DNA from: an uncultured Opitutaceae bacterium
GTDB lineage: Bacteria > Verrucomicrobiota > Verrucomicrobiia > Opitutales > Opitutaceae
DNA: 64,000 nucleotides
Assembly (NCBI GenBank): GCA_903952145.1
Contig: CAJBES010000096.1
Coordinates: 1 to 64,000, forward strand
Direction: 5' to 3'
A model generated the notes under the pieces. It ran no database searches, was not told where the DNA came from, and was given only the letters and a program-made list of their open reading frames with translations. The first letter of the stretch is position 1; each line of letters starts with the position of its first letter. The translations under genes and the position numbers were made by a program. This document shows positions 1 to 10,088 of this stretch, piece after piece.

Positions 1-813
1 GCGGCGCAGACGCGGGCGGCAAGCGCGGCGCAGACGAATTCCCAGTTCGACCGCGTGCTGCAGGAATTCGGGCAACCAGCCGTGTTGCAGCCTGAGGTGG
101 ACCTGCGGCCGCGGTTCCGCGAACTTGAATTGTATGCCAAGAACCAGGGGCGGCGGCCGAGTTGTGCCGTCTTTGCCGTGGTGAGTGCCCTGGAATTCAT
201 TCATGCGGAGAACACGGGATTGGCGGAAAAATTTTCCGAGGAATATCTCATCTGGGCCACGCAGCGGTCCATCCAGCGCACGGATCGCAACCCCGGCGAG
301 AGTCTGATCGGTGATGATGCGGACACAGGGTTTGCGCTCACGGAGGTCGTGACGGCGTTGCGCAGCTACGGCATTCCCCGCGAGCGCAGCATGCCCAACA
401 CCATGGGTCGCGCCATCGCTGCCGTGGCCGAGCCCACGCCGCAGATCATCGCGGAAGCCCGCGCCCGCACCCGGGTGGCGGTGCAACTGGTGCCGGGACG
501 CGACCAGGCCACGCAGCTCAACAACATTGTGCACGCGCTCAATGCCGGTCTGCCGGTGACGATTGGCACGGCCTGGCCCCGTTTTTTCAACATGCGGGCC
601 GCCCTGCTGAATTCGCAGGAGCCGAGCTACAGTCATGCCGTCACCCTGGTGGGCTACCTCTGTCCGTCGGGCCGGCTGGAGGATGCGACCTTCATCTTCA
701 AAAATTCATGGGGAGCTAATTGGGGTGCGAACGGCTACGGCTTCGCCACCTTTGCCTACCTCGTGAAACACCTGCACACCGCGGTGCTGCTGGAAATCAG
801 ATTGCGCGACTAG
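1..813 (+). CDS. C1-family (papain-like) cysteine peptidase domain protein, 5' end outside window
   Basis: Frame open to the left edge; GRRPSCAVFAVVSALEFIHAEN (Cys region), SYSHAVTLVGY (His region) and FIFKNSWGANWGANGYGF (Asn region) are C1 peptidase hallmarks. Confidence 0.85.
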   Translation, partial: AAQTRAASAAQTNSQFDRVLQEFGQPAVLQPEVDLRPRFRELELYAKNQGRRPSCAVFAVVSALEFIHAENTGLAEKFSEEYLIWATQRSIQRTDRNPGESLIGDDADTGFALTEVVTALRSYGIPRERSMPNTMGRAIAAVAEPTPQIIAEARARTRVAVQLVPGRDQATQLNNIVHALNAGLPVTIGTAWPRFFNMRAALLNSQEPSYSHAVTLVGYLCPSGRLEDATFIFKNSWGANWGANGYGFATFAYLVKHLHTAVLLEIRLRD

Positions 814-820
814 GCCAGCT

Positions 821-1729
821 TCATTGGACGCTGAGATGCGTCGCGAAGAACTCATGGATGCGGGCCTGCACCGCGGGTGTTTCAAACGCAGCACCGCCGT
901 GCCCGGCACCTGGCAGGACCAGCAGGGATGCCTCCACCCCAGCGGCGCGCAACGCCGCGCACAGGGCTTCACTTTGCCCAAGCGGCACCAGCGGATCCTG
1001 ATCACCGTGGAGGATAAAAAAAGGGGCGTCGTCCCGTGAGACGAAGGCGAGCGGGCTCGCCTGCCGTTGGACCTCGGCGGAGGGAGTTTCGCCGAGCAGA
1101 TCCAAAATAGTCTTGGTTTCCTTGGCCAAGGGACTCGTCGGAGGAACCGTTTTCGCATGGGCCAGCAAAGTGGGCATGTCGGTCGGCCCAAACCAGTCAC
1201 ACACGGCCTGGATCCGGCTCTGACCCCCATGCCCGGTTCCTTCCAATTCAGCCACGCGATCCGTGGTGCCTAGCAGCGCCGCGAGATTGCCGCCCGCAGA
1301 CTCGCCCCACACGCCGATGCGCGTGGGGTCGAGATTGAATTCGGCGGCATGCGCGCGCAGAAAGCGGATGGCGGCCTTGCAGTCCTGGATTTGGGCCGGG
1401 AAGGGCGCCTCCTGCAGCAGGCGGTAGTTGAGACTCGCGGTCGCGAAGCCATGGGCGCTGAGAAATGCCGACTTGTTCTTAGCCTTGTCGCCACCCCGCC
1501 AACTCCCGCCGTGAATCCAGACCACCAGGGGTAGCGGTACAAGGGTGGGCGCGGGAAGATACAGGTCGAGTGAGCGCGCCTTGCCACCCCCCGTCGTGTA
1601 TTCGAGATCACGAATGATCCGAGTGCCTGATGCCGCCACTACAGGGACATCGGCTGGTTGGACCAGCGGGGTGTCGGCCGCAGCGGTGCCAAGAGGGATG
1701 ATCAGGAGCAGGCAGGATAGGACTCGCAT
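821..1729 (-). CDS. Secreted alpha/beta hydrolase (BD-FAE/esterase-like)
   Basis: Signal peptide MRVLSCLLLIIPLGTAAA; oxyanion HGGSWRGG; nucleophile GVWGESAGGN; FILHGDQDPLVP; GAGHGG. Start chosen at internal Met of ORF 821..1792. Confidence 0.85.
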   Translation of the reverse strand: MRVLSCLLLIIPLGTAAADTPLVQPADVPVVAASGTRIIRDLEYTTGGGKARSLDLYLPAPTLVPLPLVVWIHGGSWRGGDKAKNKSAFLSAHGFATASLNYRLLQEAPFPAQIQDCKAAIRFLRAHAAEFNLDPTRIGVWGESAGGNLAALLGTTDRVAELEGTGHGGQSRIQAVCDWFGPTDMPTLLAHAKTVPPTSPLAKETKTILDLLGETPSAEVQRQASPLAFVSRDDAPFFILHGDQDPLVPLGQSEALCAALRAAGVEASLLVLPGAGHGGAAFETPAVQARIHEFFATHLSVQ

Positions 1730-2006
1730 GGAAAACTGGGAAAATCTGGTTGGGACGAGGCACGCCCAGAGCAATGACGCCCGGCCCTGCACGGGTGCAA
1801 CCGGCCGATGTCAATGGTGAGTTTTTTGAGCATCAGCTGAACCCCTGACTCCACCGCCAGAAACTGTCAACGAGGTGAGCAGCCGTTCATCAACGCACCG
1901 GCGAAACCAAGGATCAGCAGGGTTGCGTTCTATTTGGCTGGAGCGACGACGGGCATGATCTATTGGTTGGGCCAACCCAACCGGTCATGTCTGCCCGTGC
2001 TCTCCC

Positions 2007-2708
2007 GTGTCCCGCATGAAGCCCAAACCGTGGAAACAGGCGGCGTGGGCAGGCTTTGCACTCAGTGCCGGATTTGCCCTCCATGATGAGTGGAAACTAC
2101 CGGAGCTCTGCTGGAGCTTCTGGCTGACGGGCCTCTTTTACTGCTGGGCGTTTGTACTGGTCGGTGGACTCCGCATCCTGCTGATTCCCGCCGAAACCAT
2201 CCCGGTGCGCATCAGGCAATGGCCGGCGCTTGCCACCGTGCCGGTCGCAGCGTGGCGGGGGGCCATCGGCCTGCTCGCCGTCGGCATCGCGCTCGTGATG
2301 TTCCACCTCTACGCTTGGCTCTTCGGATTTTACGGTCTGTTCCTGTCAGTTTTCGCGGAGATGGAGCCGCAGGTGCTGTTTGGCCGGAACGGCTTCATCA
2401 ATTCGGACTTTTTCACCCCCGTGGCGCATTTGCTCGAACGTTACTGGCCCATGGTGCTGGGTGCGATTGCGACTGACATCCATCTGGCGATGACGGGCAG
2501 TCCCTGGCGGGTGCCCTTCAAACCATTTTCCCTGCAACTGGTCCTGATTCACTTGATGGTGCTGGGTGTGCCTTTTGTTTCGCTCATTTTTTGGTGGCTC
2601 ATGGGCGAGCGTTACCACGCGCCGGCCGTTGTGCTGGTCCTCGCACTCTTCTATTTCTTCCCGCGCCAGGAGAGTCCCAAGCCCAGGACAGAAGGGTGCC
2701 CGCCATGA
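2007..2708 (+). CDS. Multi-pass membrane protein of unknown function
   Basis: Several hydrophobic helices; ends in a 4-nt ATGA overlap with the next CDS. Confidence 0.6.
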   Translation: MSRMKPKPWKQAAWAGFALSAGFALHDEWKLPELCWSFWLTGLFYCWAFVLVGGLRILLIPAETIPVRIRQWPALATVPVAAWRGAIGLLAVGIALVMFHLYAWLFGFYGLFLSVFAEMEPQVLFGRNGFINSDFFTPVAHLLERYWPMVLGAIATDIHLAMTGSPWRVPFKPFSLQLVLIHLMVLGVPFVSLIFWWLMGERYHAPAVVLVLALFYFFPRQESPKPRTEGCPP

Positions 2709-3646
2709 TCGGACGGTTTGTAAAATCAGACCGCAACCCGATCTTGCCCGCAATCCCGGGCACTTGGATGGAATCGCAGACGGCGAATCCGGACCTGTTG
2801 CTGGTCGGCAACACCTACCATCTTTATTTCCGTGGCCAACAGGGAGGGCACGACCGCATCGGGGTGGCGACGATCCCCCGGGAGCAATTTGATGGCGCAA
2901 CCTGGAATCTCCGGATGCAACCCGTCCTTGATGTCGGAGCGTCAGGCGACTGGGATGAGCAGCATGTCTTGGATCCCGCCACGGTGCTGGTTAACGGGGT
3001 GATCCACCTGTATTATTCCGCAGTGAGCAAGCGGTGCCATCGCAGCATCTGCCTGGCCACGTCGACCGACGGCATTCACTTCGAAAAATTCCCCGGTAAC
3101 CCGGTGGTCATCGGCGGCGGACCAGAAGTCGTCTGGCGGGAGGGCCGCTTTCATCTCTACTACTGGAAATCTGTGCCCGGCACGACTGGCTTCCAATTGC
3201 ATCTGTCGGTTTCAGAGGACGGATATGCTTTCCGGGAATACCAAGCGGCGCCGGTCCTGTCCGTCGGGGCGCTAGGCGAGTGGGACAGTTACACGGTCGA
3301 GACCCCGCGGATCTTCGAGGAGGGCGGGCGCTACTGCATGTTCTACTGCGGTTCGGACCGATTCAGTGATTATCCGGCCTATGCCGGACTGGCGACCTCC
3401 ACGGACCTGATCCATTGGCAGAAAGACGCAAGGAATCCCCTCTTTTCCCGTGGCCACGAAGGGGATTGGGATGAAGGGGCGATCTGGTTCACCACGGTGG
3501 AAAAGATTGGTGACCGATATTACCTCTGGTATGAGGGTTACGGCGGCGGGGACTCGCGCAACAAGGAATACGGCAGTTACCTGCTGGGGGGGAAATCACA
3601 GATCGGCCTGGCCATAAGTGAAGAAGGTCGGCCCTGGTCTGTCTGA
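2705..3646 (+). CDS. Five-bladed beta-propeller glycosidase-like protein (GH43/GH117/GH130 superfamily)
   Basis: Repeated blade motifs YHLYFRG / IHLYYSA / FHLYYWK / YCMFYCG / YYLWYEG and STDGIHFEKFPGNPV, STDLIHWQKDARNPLF; ATGA overlap with upstream ORF sets the start. Confidence 0.75.
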   Translation: MIGRFVKSDRNPILPAIPGTWMESQTANPDLLLVGNTYHLYFRGQQGGHDRIGVATIPREQFDGATWNLRMQPVLDVGASGDWDEQHVLDPATVLVNGVIHLYYSAVSKRCHRSICLATSTDGIHFEKFPGNPVVIGGGPEVVWREGRFHLYYWKSVPGTTGFQLHLSVSEDGYAFREYQAAPVLSVGALGEWDSYTVETPRIFEEGGRYCMFYCGSDRFSDYPAYAGLATSTDLIHWQKDARNPLFSRGHEGDWDEGAIWFTTVEKIGDRYYLWYEGYGGGDSRNKEYGSYLLGGKSQIGLAISEEGRPWSV

Positions 3647-3745
3647 TTTTGGCCCGCGAACACAAAGCAGCATGACTCCCGGCGGAAGCCGCCCGGCAAA
3701 ACCGGCATTGTCACCCCGCACCGGCTCGGCCAGTGCTACTGAAAC

Positions 3746-5056
3746 ATGTCCACGGTCCTCGGGCTCGATATCGGTTCTTCCTCGGTTATTGCCGGCATTC
3801 TGCATGGCACCAAGATTGTCGTTGAGGCGCCGCGCGCGTTCTTCCGCTCACGCTGTGAAGGCCCGAAGGTCGAGGTTGATCCCGAGGAATTGTTGCGCGC
3901 GATGCGCACAGCGATTGCCGGACTGGGCGGACGGGCGAAGCAGGCTGACGCGATTCATCTCGCCGTCATGTGCCCGGCCTGGGTGGCACTCGATCGCAAC
4001 GGCCGGGCGCTCACCCCGATTGTGACCCATCAGGACCGCCGCAGCGTCGCCAACGCGCGGGCGTTGGAGGCGAAACTCGGCCCGGCCCGGCACCTGCGGA
4101 TTTGCGGCAACCGGCCGTTTCCCGGCGGGATCAGTTCCACCACGTGGAGTTGGTTTCTTGAGCACCAGCCGCAGCGATTGCGCAAGGCCGACCTCGTGGG
4201 GCACCTCAACACTTTTCTGCACCGGCGGATGACGGGGGCGCGGGTTACGGATCCTTCGAACGCTTCGTTTACCGGACTGTATCGCACGCTCAAACTTGAC
4301 GGGTGGAGCGAAGAGTTGTGCGCCAACCTGGGCGTGAGCCCGACATTGCTGCCCGAGGTCCGCGAAGCGGATCGCATTGGCGGCGGCATCACGCCGGCAG
4401 CCGCGCGGGCGTTTGGTCTGCGCGCCGGCACGCCGATGATCGTAGGCCTGATGGATGGCAGCGCCGGGATGTTGCTGGCGGGGGCGCAAGTCGGGCAGCT
4501 TTTCAATGTGTGCGGCTCGACCGACGTGCTCGCGCTTTGCACGGACCGGCCGAAGCCGCACAAGCGCCTGCTCACGCGAGCGCTGGGCTTGCAGGGCAAA
4601 TGGCTGCAGGTGAGCACCCTGGCGGCGGCGGCCTCGGCGATTTACTGGGTGCGTGACCAGTGCTTCCCAGGCATGCCGCTCAATGAATTTCAGGATGAAT
4701 TCCACCGGTTGAGCCGGGTTGGGCCGGAGGCCGCCGGCAGCGTGCGGTTCGAGCCTTACCTGGCCGGTGAACGCACCAGCCTCGAGCAGCGGCAGGGCGC
4801 GTTTACGGGCCTGACCCTGGCCAGCACGCGAACACAGATGCTGGCTGCGGTGATCGAGGGTCTCACCCGCGCTAGCGCCGCGCGCCTCCCGTTGCTCGCC
4901 CACTGCGGCACCAACCTGCTGCACACCGTGGCGGTTTCGGGGGGCTCCGACCGGCTCGACCAGTTGCTGCATCGCGACTGGCCCGGCCGATGGAAATTCC
5001 GTGCCGTGACGGATGCCACGATGCGCGGGCTTGGCACATTTACCGCCCGCCCATAG
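3746..5056 (+). CDS. FGGY-family carbohydrate kinase
   Basis: N-terminal GLDIGSSSV phosphate-binding motif, HLNTFLHRRMTG, GTPMIVGLMDGSAGML, GQLFNVCGSTDVLAL, VAVSGGSDR. Confidence 0.85.
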   Translation: MSTVLGLDIGSSSVIAGILHGTKIVVEAPRAFFRSRCEGPKVEVDPEELLRAMRTAIAGLGGRAKQADAIHLAVMCPAWVALDRNGRALTPIVTHQDRRSVANARALEAKLGPARHLRICGNRPFPGGISSTTWSWFLEHQPQRLRKADLVGHLNTFLHRRMTGARVTDPSNASFTGLYRTLKLDGWSEELCANLGVSPTLLPEVREADRIGGGITPAAARAFGLRAGTPMIVGLMDGSAGMLLAGAQVGQLFNVCGSTDVLALCTDRPKPHKRLLTRALGLQGKWLQVSTLAAAASAIYWVRDQCFPGMPLNEFQDEFHRLSRVGPEAAGSVRFEPYLAGERTSLEQRQGAFTGLTLASTRTQMLAAVIEGLTRASAARLPLLAHCGTNLLHTVAVSGGSDRLDQLLHRDWPGRWKFRAVTDATMRGLGTFTARP

Positions 5057-5199
5057 GGAGCCAGAGCTCCGCTGCCTGCTGATTTCGACCGGATGGCATC
5101 ATTTGAGCATGCATCACCGCCGACCCCAACCGTGGGCATTACGAACAGTGAACCATCGGGCATTGAATCGAGGTCAGGGGCGGCCAATATGTCGCCCAC

Positions 5200-6300
5200 A
5201 TGAATGTCTCCGGCCGACCCACTCGCACAATTTGGCCGTCCGCAGACGGCATGGCGGTTGAGATTATCGATCAGACCCGGCTTCCGCATGCCTTTGTCGT
5301 GGTGCGACTCGAAACGCTCGACGACGCAGCACAGGCAATCCGCGCCATGCTGGTCCGCGGGGCCCCGCTGATCGGGGCCACGGCGGCATGGGGCCTGTGG
5401 CTCGCGATGCGGACCGAAGCCTCGGATTTGGGTCTTGGGCGTGCACACGCCACACTGCTGGCCACACGCCCCACGGCCGTGAACCTGCGCTGGGCGCTTG
5501 ATCGGGTGCGGGCGCAGTTGGTGGGGCTGCCACCGGCCGAGCGCGCAGCGGCCAGCCGGAAGCTTGCGACCGCCATCTGCGACGAGGATGTTGCCATCAA
5601 CCGCGGCATCGCGGCCGCAGGGCTGCCGCTGATCCGCGCGGTGGCGGGGCGAAAGCCGCCCGGCACACCGGTCAACATTCTCACGCATTGCAACGCCGGG
5701 TGGCTCGCCACGGTGGATATCGGCACCGCCACGGCGCCGATCTATGCGGCTCATGATGCGGGCGTGCCCGTGCATGTGTGGGTGGACGAGACCCGACCGC
5801 GCAACCAAGGGGCGAGCCTCACCGCCTGGGAATTGCTTAATCACGGCGTGCCCCACACCGTCATTGCGGACAATGCAGGCGGTCACCTCATGCAGCGGGG
5901 CGAGGTTGATCTTGTCATTGTCGGCACCGATCGCACCACGGCCACGGGGGACGTGTGCAACAAGATCGGGACCTACCTCAAGGCGCTCGCGGCGCACGAC
6001 AATGCCGTGCCGTGCTATGTTGCCGTGCCGTCCCCAAGCATTGACTGGACACTGCGGGACGGCCTGCGCGAAATTCCCATTGAAGAACGTGGCGCGCGCG
6101 AACTGTCGCATCTGACCGGCCGGCTTGCCGACGGCTCCATTGCCATGGTTGCACTCCTGCCCGAGGGCAGTCCGGTGGCGAATCCTGCCTTTGACGTCAC
6201 GCCGGCGCGGTTGATCACCGGCCTGATCACCGAACGTGGTATTTGCCATGCCAGCGCCGACGGGCTCAGGGTGCTGTTCCCTGAAAAAGCTCCGGTCTGA
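5200..6300 (+). CDS. mtnA: S-methyl-5-thioribose-1-phosphate isomerase
   Basis: [16 protein letters not shown], catalytic [41 protein letters not shown], characteristic of MtnA/eIF2B-like isomerases. Confidence 0.9.
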   Translation: MNVSGRPTRTIWPSADGMAVEIIDQTRLPHAFVVVRLETLDDAAQAIRAMLVRGAPLIGATAAWGLWLAMRTEASDLGLGRAHATLLATRPTAVNLRWALDRVRAQLVGLPPAERAAASRKLATAICDEDVAINRGIAAAGLPLIRAVAGRKPPGTPVNILTHCNAGWLATVDIGTATAPIYAAHDAGVPVHVWVDETRPRNQGASLTAWELLNHGVPHTVIADNAGGHLMQRGEVDLVIVGTDRTTATGDVCNKIGTYLKALAAHDNAVPCYVAVPSPSIDWTLRDGLREIPIEERGARELSHLTGRLADGSIAMVALLPEGSPVANPAFDVTPARLITGLITERGICHASADGLRVLFPEKAPV

Positions 6301-6648
6301 ACGTCCGCCGAGGCAGGCCGTGGGAGGACGCGCAAAACCCGGCGCAGGTTTTTGCGGGTAGTGTCCTGAGGCGACGGTCGCCGCCGGGCTTTGCTCCAAG
6401 TGGAAACAGTGCCGCCCGGAAGAGGGTAAAGGCCATCGACATGAGCTCGATGCGTTGGTCGGGCGGGCCGGGTTGAACCGGCAGCTGCGGGAGAGAAAGA
6501 AGCCAGTTGTTGCGGGGTCAGCCGGGTTCAGGCAGCGGCAAAATAGTGCGGTGATGCGGCGGAAAACGGGCAGGCTAGACGTTCATCCAGCCACACGGGC
6601 GCTTGCCCTTGGTGGTGCAGGACGCAGGCTGCTGGCGCCAGAAATCCC

Positions 6649-6813
6649 ATGAAACCTTCCACACAGGAACAGCGGCGGCGGATGTGCACTCGCAAACGCA
6701 AATACCGCACGCAGGGGGATGCGCTCGACGCGGCATTGCTGGCGGGGGTGGAGCACGGACGCCTGGCCTACCTGTGCCCGCTCTGCCGCCAATGGCACCT
6801 CGCTTCGGGCTGA
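6649..6813 (+). CDS. Small zinc-ribbon-like protein (54 aa; below the ORF-track cutoff)
   Basis: My translation: MKPSTQEQRRRMCTRKRKYRTQGDALDAALLAGVEHGRLAYLCPLCRQWHLASG*; CxxC followed by WH resembles short KRxYxT..ALxAA..YxCPxCxxWHL proteins. Confidence 0.5.
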   Translation: MKPSTQEQRRRMCTRKRKYRTQGDALDAALLAGVEHGRLAYLCPLCRQWHLASG

Positions 6814-6834
6814 GGCGTCGCCGGCCCCGGGCTG

Positions 6835-7059
6835 TCAGAGCTTGCGGTATTTCGCGGGCGGAATCTTGAAGCGATGGCCGGAGTCGAGGTCCGTGAAGAT
6901 GTGCCAGTGCTCGTCATGGGTATCATGCACGGCGACATCGATCAAGTGGCCGGCTTCGTAGGTGTATTCTTCCATGGCGAAGCCGTGGTCCTCATGGAGG
7001 ATGGCTTCGCCCAGTTCGCCGCTATGCGGTTCGGTAATCTCTATTTTCCAAGTCATCAT
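6835..7059 (-). CDS. Hypothetical small acidic, His-containing protein (74 aa)
   Basis: Complete ORF 52 nt downstream of the EF-G-like gene on the same strand. Confidence 0.55.
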   Translation of the reverse strand: MMTWKIEITEPHSGELGEAILHEDHGFAMEEYTYEAGHLIDVAVHDTHDEHWHIFTDLDSGHRFKIPPAKYRKL

Positions 7060-7111
7060 GGGTGTTCAAATTAGGGGTTGAGGGATGAATTGTGGTTGAG
7101 AAGTGGCGGGA

Positions 7112-9202
7112 TCACTTGGCGGCGACGGCTTCGCGGCGGGCCTTGAACTCGGCGAGCAGACGTGGGGCCAGTTCGGCGGGCAACTCGGCGTAGTGACTGA
7201 AGCTCTCGGTGTGGCGGCCGCGGCCGCTGGTGAGCGAACGCACGATGGTGCTATAGTGATAGAGCTCCTTTTGCGGCACCTGCGCGCGGATGATCTGAAA
7301 GTGCCCCTCGGTCTCGACGCCGAGAATCTGGCCGCGGCGCGACGATAGGTCGCCCATGATGGTGCCCACGTATTCCTCCGGCACGGTCACCGCAATGACA
7401 TGGATGGGCTCCAAGAGGCAGGAACCGGCGGCCTGACAGGCTTCTCTGAAAGCGTGGAACCCGGCGACTTGGAACGCGATGTCCTTGGAGTCTACCGGAT
7501 GCATCTTGCCGTCGTAGAAATCGACCTTCACGTCGGTGACGCGCGTGCCTGCGAGTTGGCCTTCCTTGCACGCAGTCTGCACGCCCTTCTCGACGGATGG
7601 CACAAAGACGCGGTCAACGTTGGTGCCAACCAGGGACTGCTTAAAGACGACGCCGCTGTCGCGCGGGCCGGGCTCGATACGCAGCCAGACCTCGGCGAAC
7701 TGGCCCGCGCCGCCAGTCTGCTTCTTGTGGCGGTAGCGCGATTCGCCGCGACCGCGAATGGTCTCCCGGTAGGGGACCCCGGGCTCTTCAAGCGTCATGA
7801 CGACGCCAAACCGACGCTGCAGCCGCTCAACAATGACTTGAAGGTGGATCTCACCTTGGCCGGACACGATGGTCTGGTGCAACTCGTCGTCCACGCGATA
7901 GTGGAAGGTCGGGTCCTCCTGGTGGAGGGTGGCAAGACCCACGGCAAGCTTGTCCTCGTCGCCGCGTGAACGGAGCCGGAGGGATCCATGGATATTGGGG
8001 GCGGGATACTCAACCTTGGGCAGCACGACTGGGAAGCGGGGGCTGCTGAGGGTGTCGCCGGTGTGGGTGCCGCGGAGTTTAACTACAGAACCGAGGTCGC
8101 CGGCGCTGAGTTGCTGCACGGGAATGCGCTCGTGGCCGTTGAGGAGGTAAAGCTGGCCGAGCCTTTCCGTGACATCGCGGGTGACATTGCGGAGCTCACT
8201 GCCACTGCGGAGTGTGCCGGAGTAGACGCGGAAGAGCGAAAGCTCCCCGACGCCCGGTTCGTTCATCGTTTTGAAAACATACGCCACAGGTTCAGCCTGT
8301 AACAGGGCCACGGAAACCGGCGCTCCGGCCGGATCGTGGGCCGGCACCTCGGCACGGTCGAGCGGTGACGAGCCGTATTTCGCGATGATATCCATGAGGC
8401 GGGCGACGCCGACATTAGTTTCGGCGGAGACGGCAAAGAGCGGCACGAGGACCTGCTTCTGGATGGCCAAGTGCAGGCCGGCGCGGAACTCGGTCTCGGC
8501 CAGGATGCCTTTTTCGAAAAACCGCTCCATGAGCGTGTCGTCGGACTCCGCGACAAACTCGATGAGCTGGCGATGGAATTGCTGGACGAGTTCGGCATCC
8601 GCACCCGTCGCGGGCGCCTCGGTGTAGCGTCCGTCGCCGCCGGGCTTGTAGGTGACGACCTCGTTGCGCATCACATCCAGCACGCGGCTGAAGCCCGGGC
8701 CGGCGTCGAGCGGGATGGCCAGGGGGAGGACGTTATTACCGAAGTGCGCGCGGATATCGGCGAGCAGGGTGTTGAAATCGGTGTTCGGTTTATCGAGTGC
8801 GTTTACGACCAACATTTTTGGCAGGCCGAAGCGCGTGGCGTAGTCCCATACGGCATCGGTGCCGACCCCGAGACCGTGGGCGGCGTTGATGACGATCAGG
8901 GCAAAGTCGCCGACGCGCAGGGCGCCCAGCCCCTCACTGATGAAGTCCACGTAGCCAGGGGTGTCGAGGAGGTTGAATTTGCGGTTCTGCCACTCGAGAT
9001 TGAGCAGGGAGGCGTGCACTGAAATTTGGTGCTCATGCTCGCTCGCATGGTAATCCGAGACGGTGGTGCCGGCGGTAATGGAGCCCATGCGGCCGATGCG
9101 GCCGGCACAGGCCAGCATGGCCTCGGTGAGCATGGTTTTGCCGCAGGACGCGTGGCCAAGAACGGCAAAATTTCTCAGGTCTGAAGGGGAGTATTCTTTC
9201 AT
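7112..9202 (-). CDS. Elongation factor G-like translational GTPase
   Basis: P-loop GHASCGKT, LLDTPGYVDF (G3), NALDKPN (G4), EF-G domains II-V incl. GQGEIHLQVIVERLQRRFGV and ILGVETEGHFQIIRAQVPQKELYHYSTIVRSLTSGRG. Confidence 0.9.
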   Translation of the reverse strand: MKEYSPSDLRNFAVLGHASCGKTMLTEAMLACAGRIGRMGSITAGTTVSDYHASEHEHQISVHASLLNLEWQNRKFNLLDTPGYVDFISEGLGALRVGDFALIVINAAHGLGVGTDAVWDYATRFGLPKMLVVNALDKPNTDFNTLLADIRAHFGNNVLPLAIPLDAGPGFSRVLDVMRNEVVTYKPGGDGRYTEAPATGADAELVQQFHRQLIEFVAESDDTLMERFFEKGILAETEFRAGLHLAIQKQVLVPLFAVSAETNVGVARLMDIIAKYGSSPLDRAEVPAHDPAGAPVSVALLQAEPVAYVFKTMNEPGVGELSLFRVYSGTLRSGSELRNVTRDVTERLGQLYLLNGHERIPVQQLSAGDLGSVVKLRGTHTGDTLSSPRFPVVLPKVEYPAPNIHGSLRLRSRGDEDKLAVGLATLHQEDPTFHYRVDDELHQTIVSGQGEIHLQVIVERLQRRFGVVMTLEEPGVPYRETIRGRGESRYRHKKQTGGAGQFAEVWLRIEPGPRDSGVVFKQSLVGTNVDRVFVPSVEKGVQTACKEGQLAGTRVTDVKVDFYDGKMHPVDSKDIAFQVAGFHAFREACQAAGSCLLEPIHVIAVTVPEEYVGTIMGDLSSRRGQILGVETEGHFQIIRAQVPQKELYHYSTIVRSLTSGRGRHTESFSHYAELPAELAPRLLAEFKARREAVAAK

Positions 9203-9401
9203 AAACCAATGAGGATTGTGGGTGGAGAAAGGGGTGCACCGTTGTGCCTATTGCCAACTGCAGCCTAACGAATAGCGTCGTCGTTGCCTCCGCGTCTTTT
9301 GTGAGGAACCCCGCGGATTTTGCGAACGATATCTCCACATATTGTGGACGGGGGTGGATGGCAGTAAGCCATGAGTGTGGGGTTAATGGGGTTTTCGGCG
9401 G

Positions 9402-9500
9402 CCCCTCGACTAAGCGCACGCCTTCAATCAGCCCGTGGATTTGTTCGTGGTCATTGAGCCGACGCCAGCTTTTTTTGCATTTGTCGGCAAGTTTGCCCAT
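9402..9500 (-). pseudogene. Possible remnant of a transposase C-terminus (IS256/mutator-like)
   Basis: MGKLADKCKKSWRRLNDHEQIHGLIEGVRLVEG inside otherwise unrecognisable sequence resembles the C-terminal KxWRRLNGxxxxxxLIxGVxFxDG segment of mutator-type transposases. Confidence 0.35.
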
Positions 9501-9624
9501 TCTGGCCAGCGTGGCTGCTCGGCAGTTGACGCAGACGAGGGGTGTGGGCCGGGGCGATGATGCCCCGGCTTCATGCCTGTTGGGCCGGATACGCCCACAG
9601 CTGGCTCCGCTTTGATTTGGGCAT

Positions 9625-9680
9625 GTAGGAGTGAGCTGGCTCGCGATGGCCGGCCGCCGCGGGCAAGCTCGCTCGCGTAA
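9625..9680. repeat. REP/REPIN-like inverted repeat pair
   Basis: GTAGGAGTGAGCTGGCTCGCGATGG...GGGCAAGCTCGCTCGCG: two inverted REP-like arms, the first headed by GTAG. Confidence 0.6.
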
Positions 9681-10088
9681 AATCCACCAGACAGGCTTTG
9701 TCTCCCATGCCCCGGGGCTGGCCAAAGATCTTTATTAGCAGGGTGAGTCTGTTGCTCGGCCTGACTTACTTGGTTCTGATATGGTGCTTGCCGGTGGCGC
9801 GTGGTTTAAGCGGACACCGCGAAAATCCTGTCAACCTCCCCCTGTGCCCACTTGGCGGCCCATTTTGCCGCGCACCAGCCTAAAATGAGCCGCTTCGTGC
9901 CCCCCATTGTCCCAACCCACGGCCTCTCTGCTCGAATCAGTGCTTTTCTGCCACAGCTTGCCAGGGAGGGTGGTGGCAGTCCGGCAGCAATTGGCCGTTT
10001 CCACGTCAATAATTGCGCATTATTCCCCATAATCTGAGCAGCTTGCAGGATTGCCCCGCACCGGCGTTGTTGCAGCATAGGCACACCT

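Noticed and set aside
1965-1982. Perfect palindrome ggttggg-ccaa-cccaacc upstream of the 2007 ORF
   Set aside because: Could be an operator, but single-copy in the window, no T-tract and no adjacent regulator; not enough evidence.
3848-6399. Long minus ORFs opposite the FGGY kinase and mtnA (3848..4972, 4756..6399)
   Set aside because: Coding evidence is strong on the + strand; the protein-like patch [29 protein letters not shown] near 5090-5210 spans only a short intergenic gap and cannot be supported.
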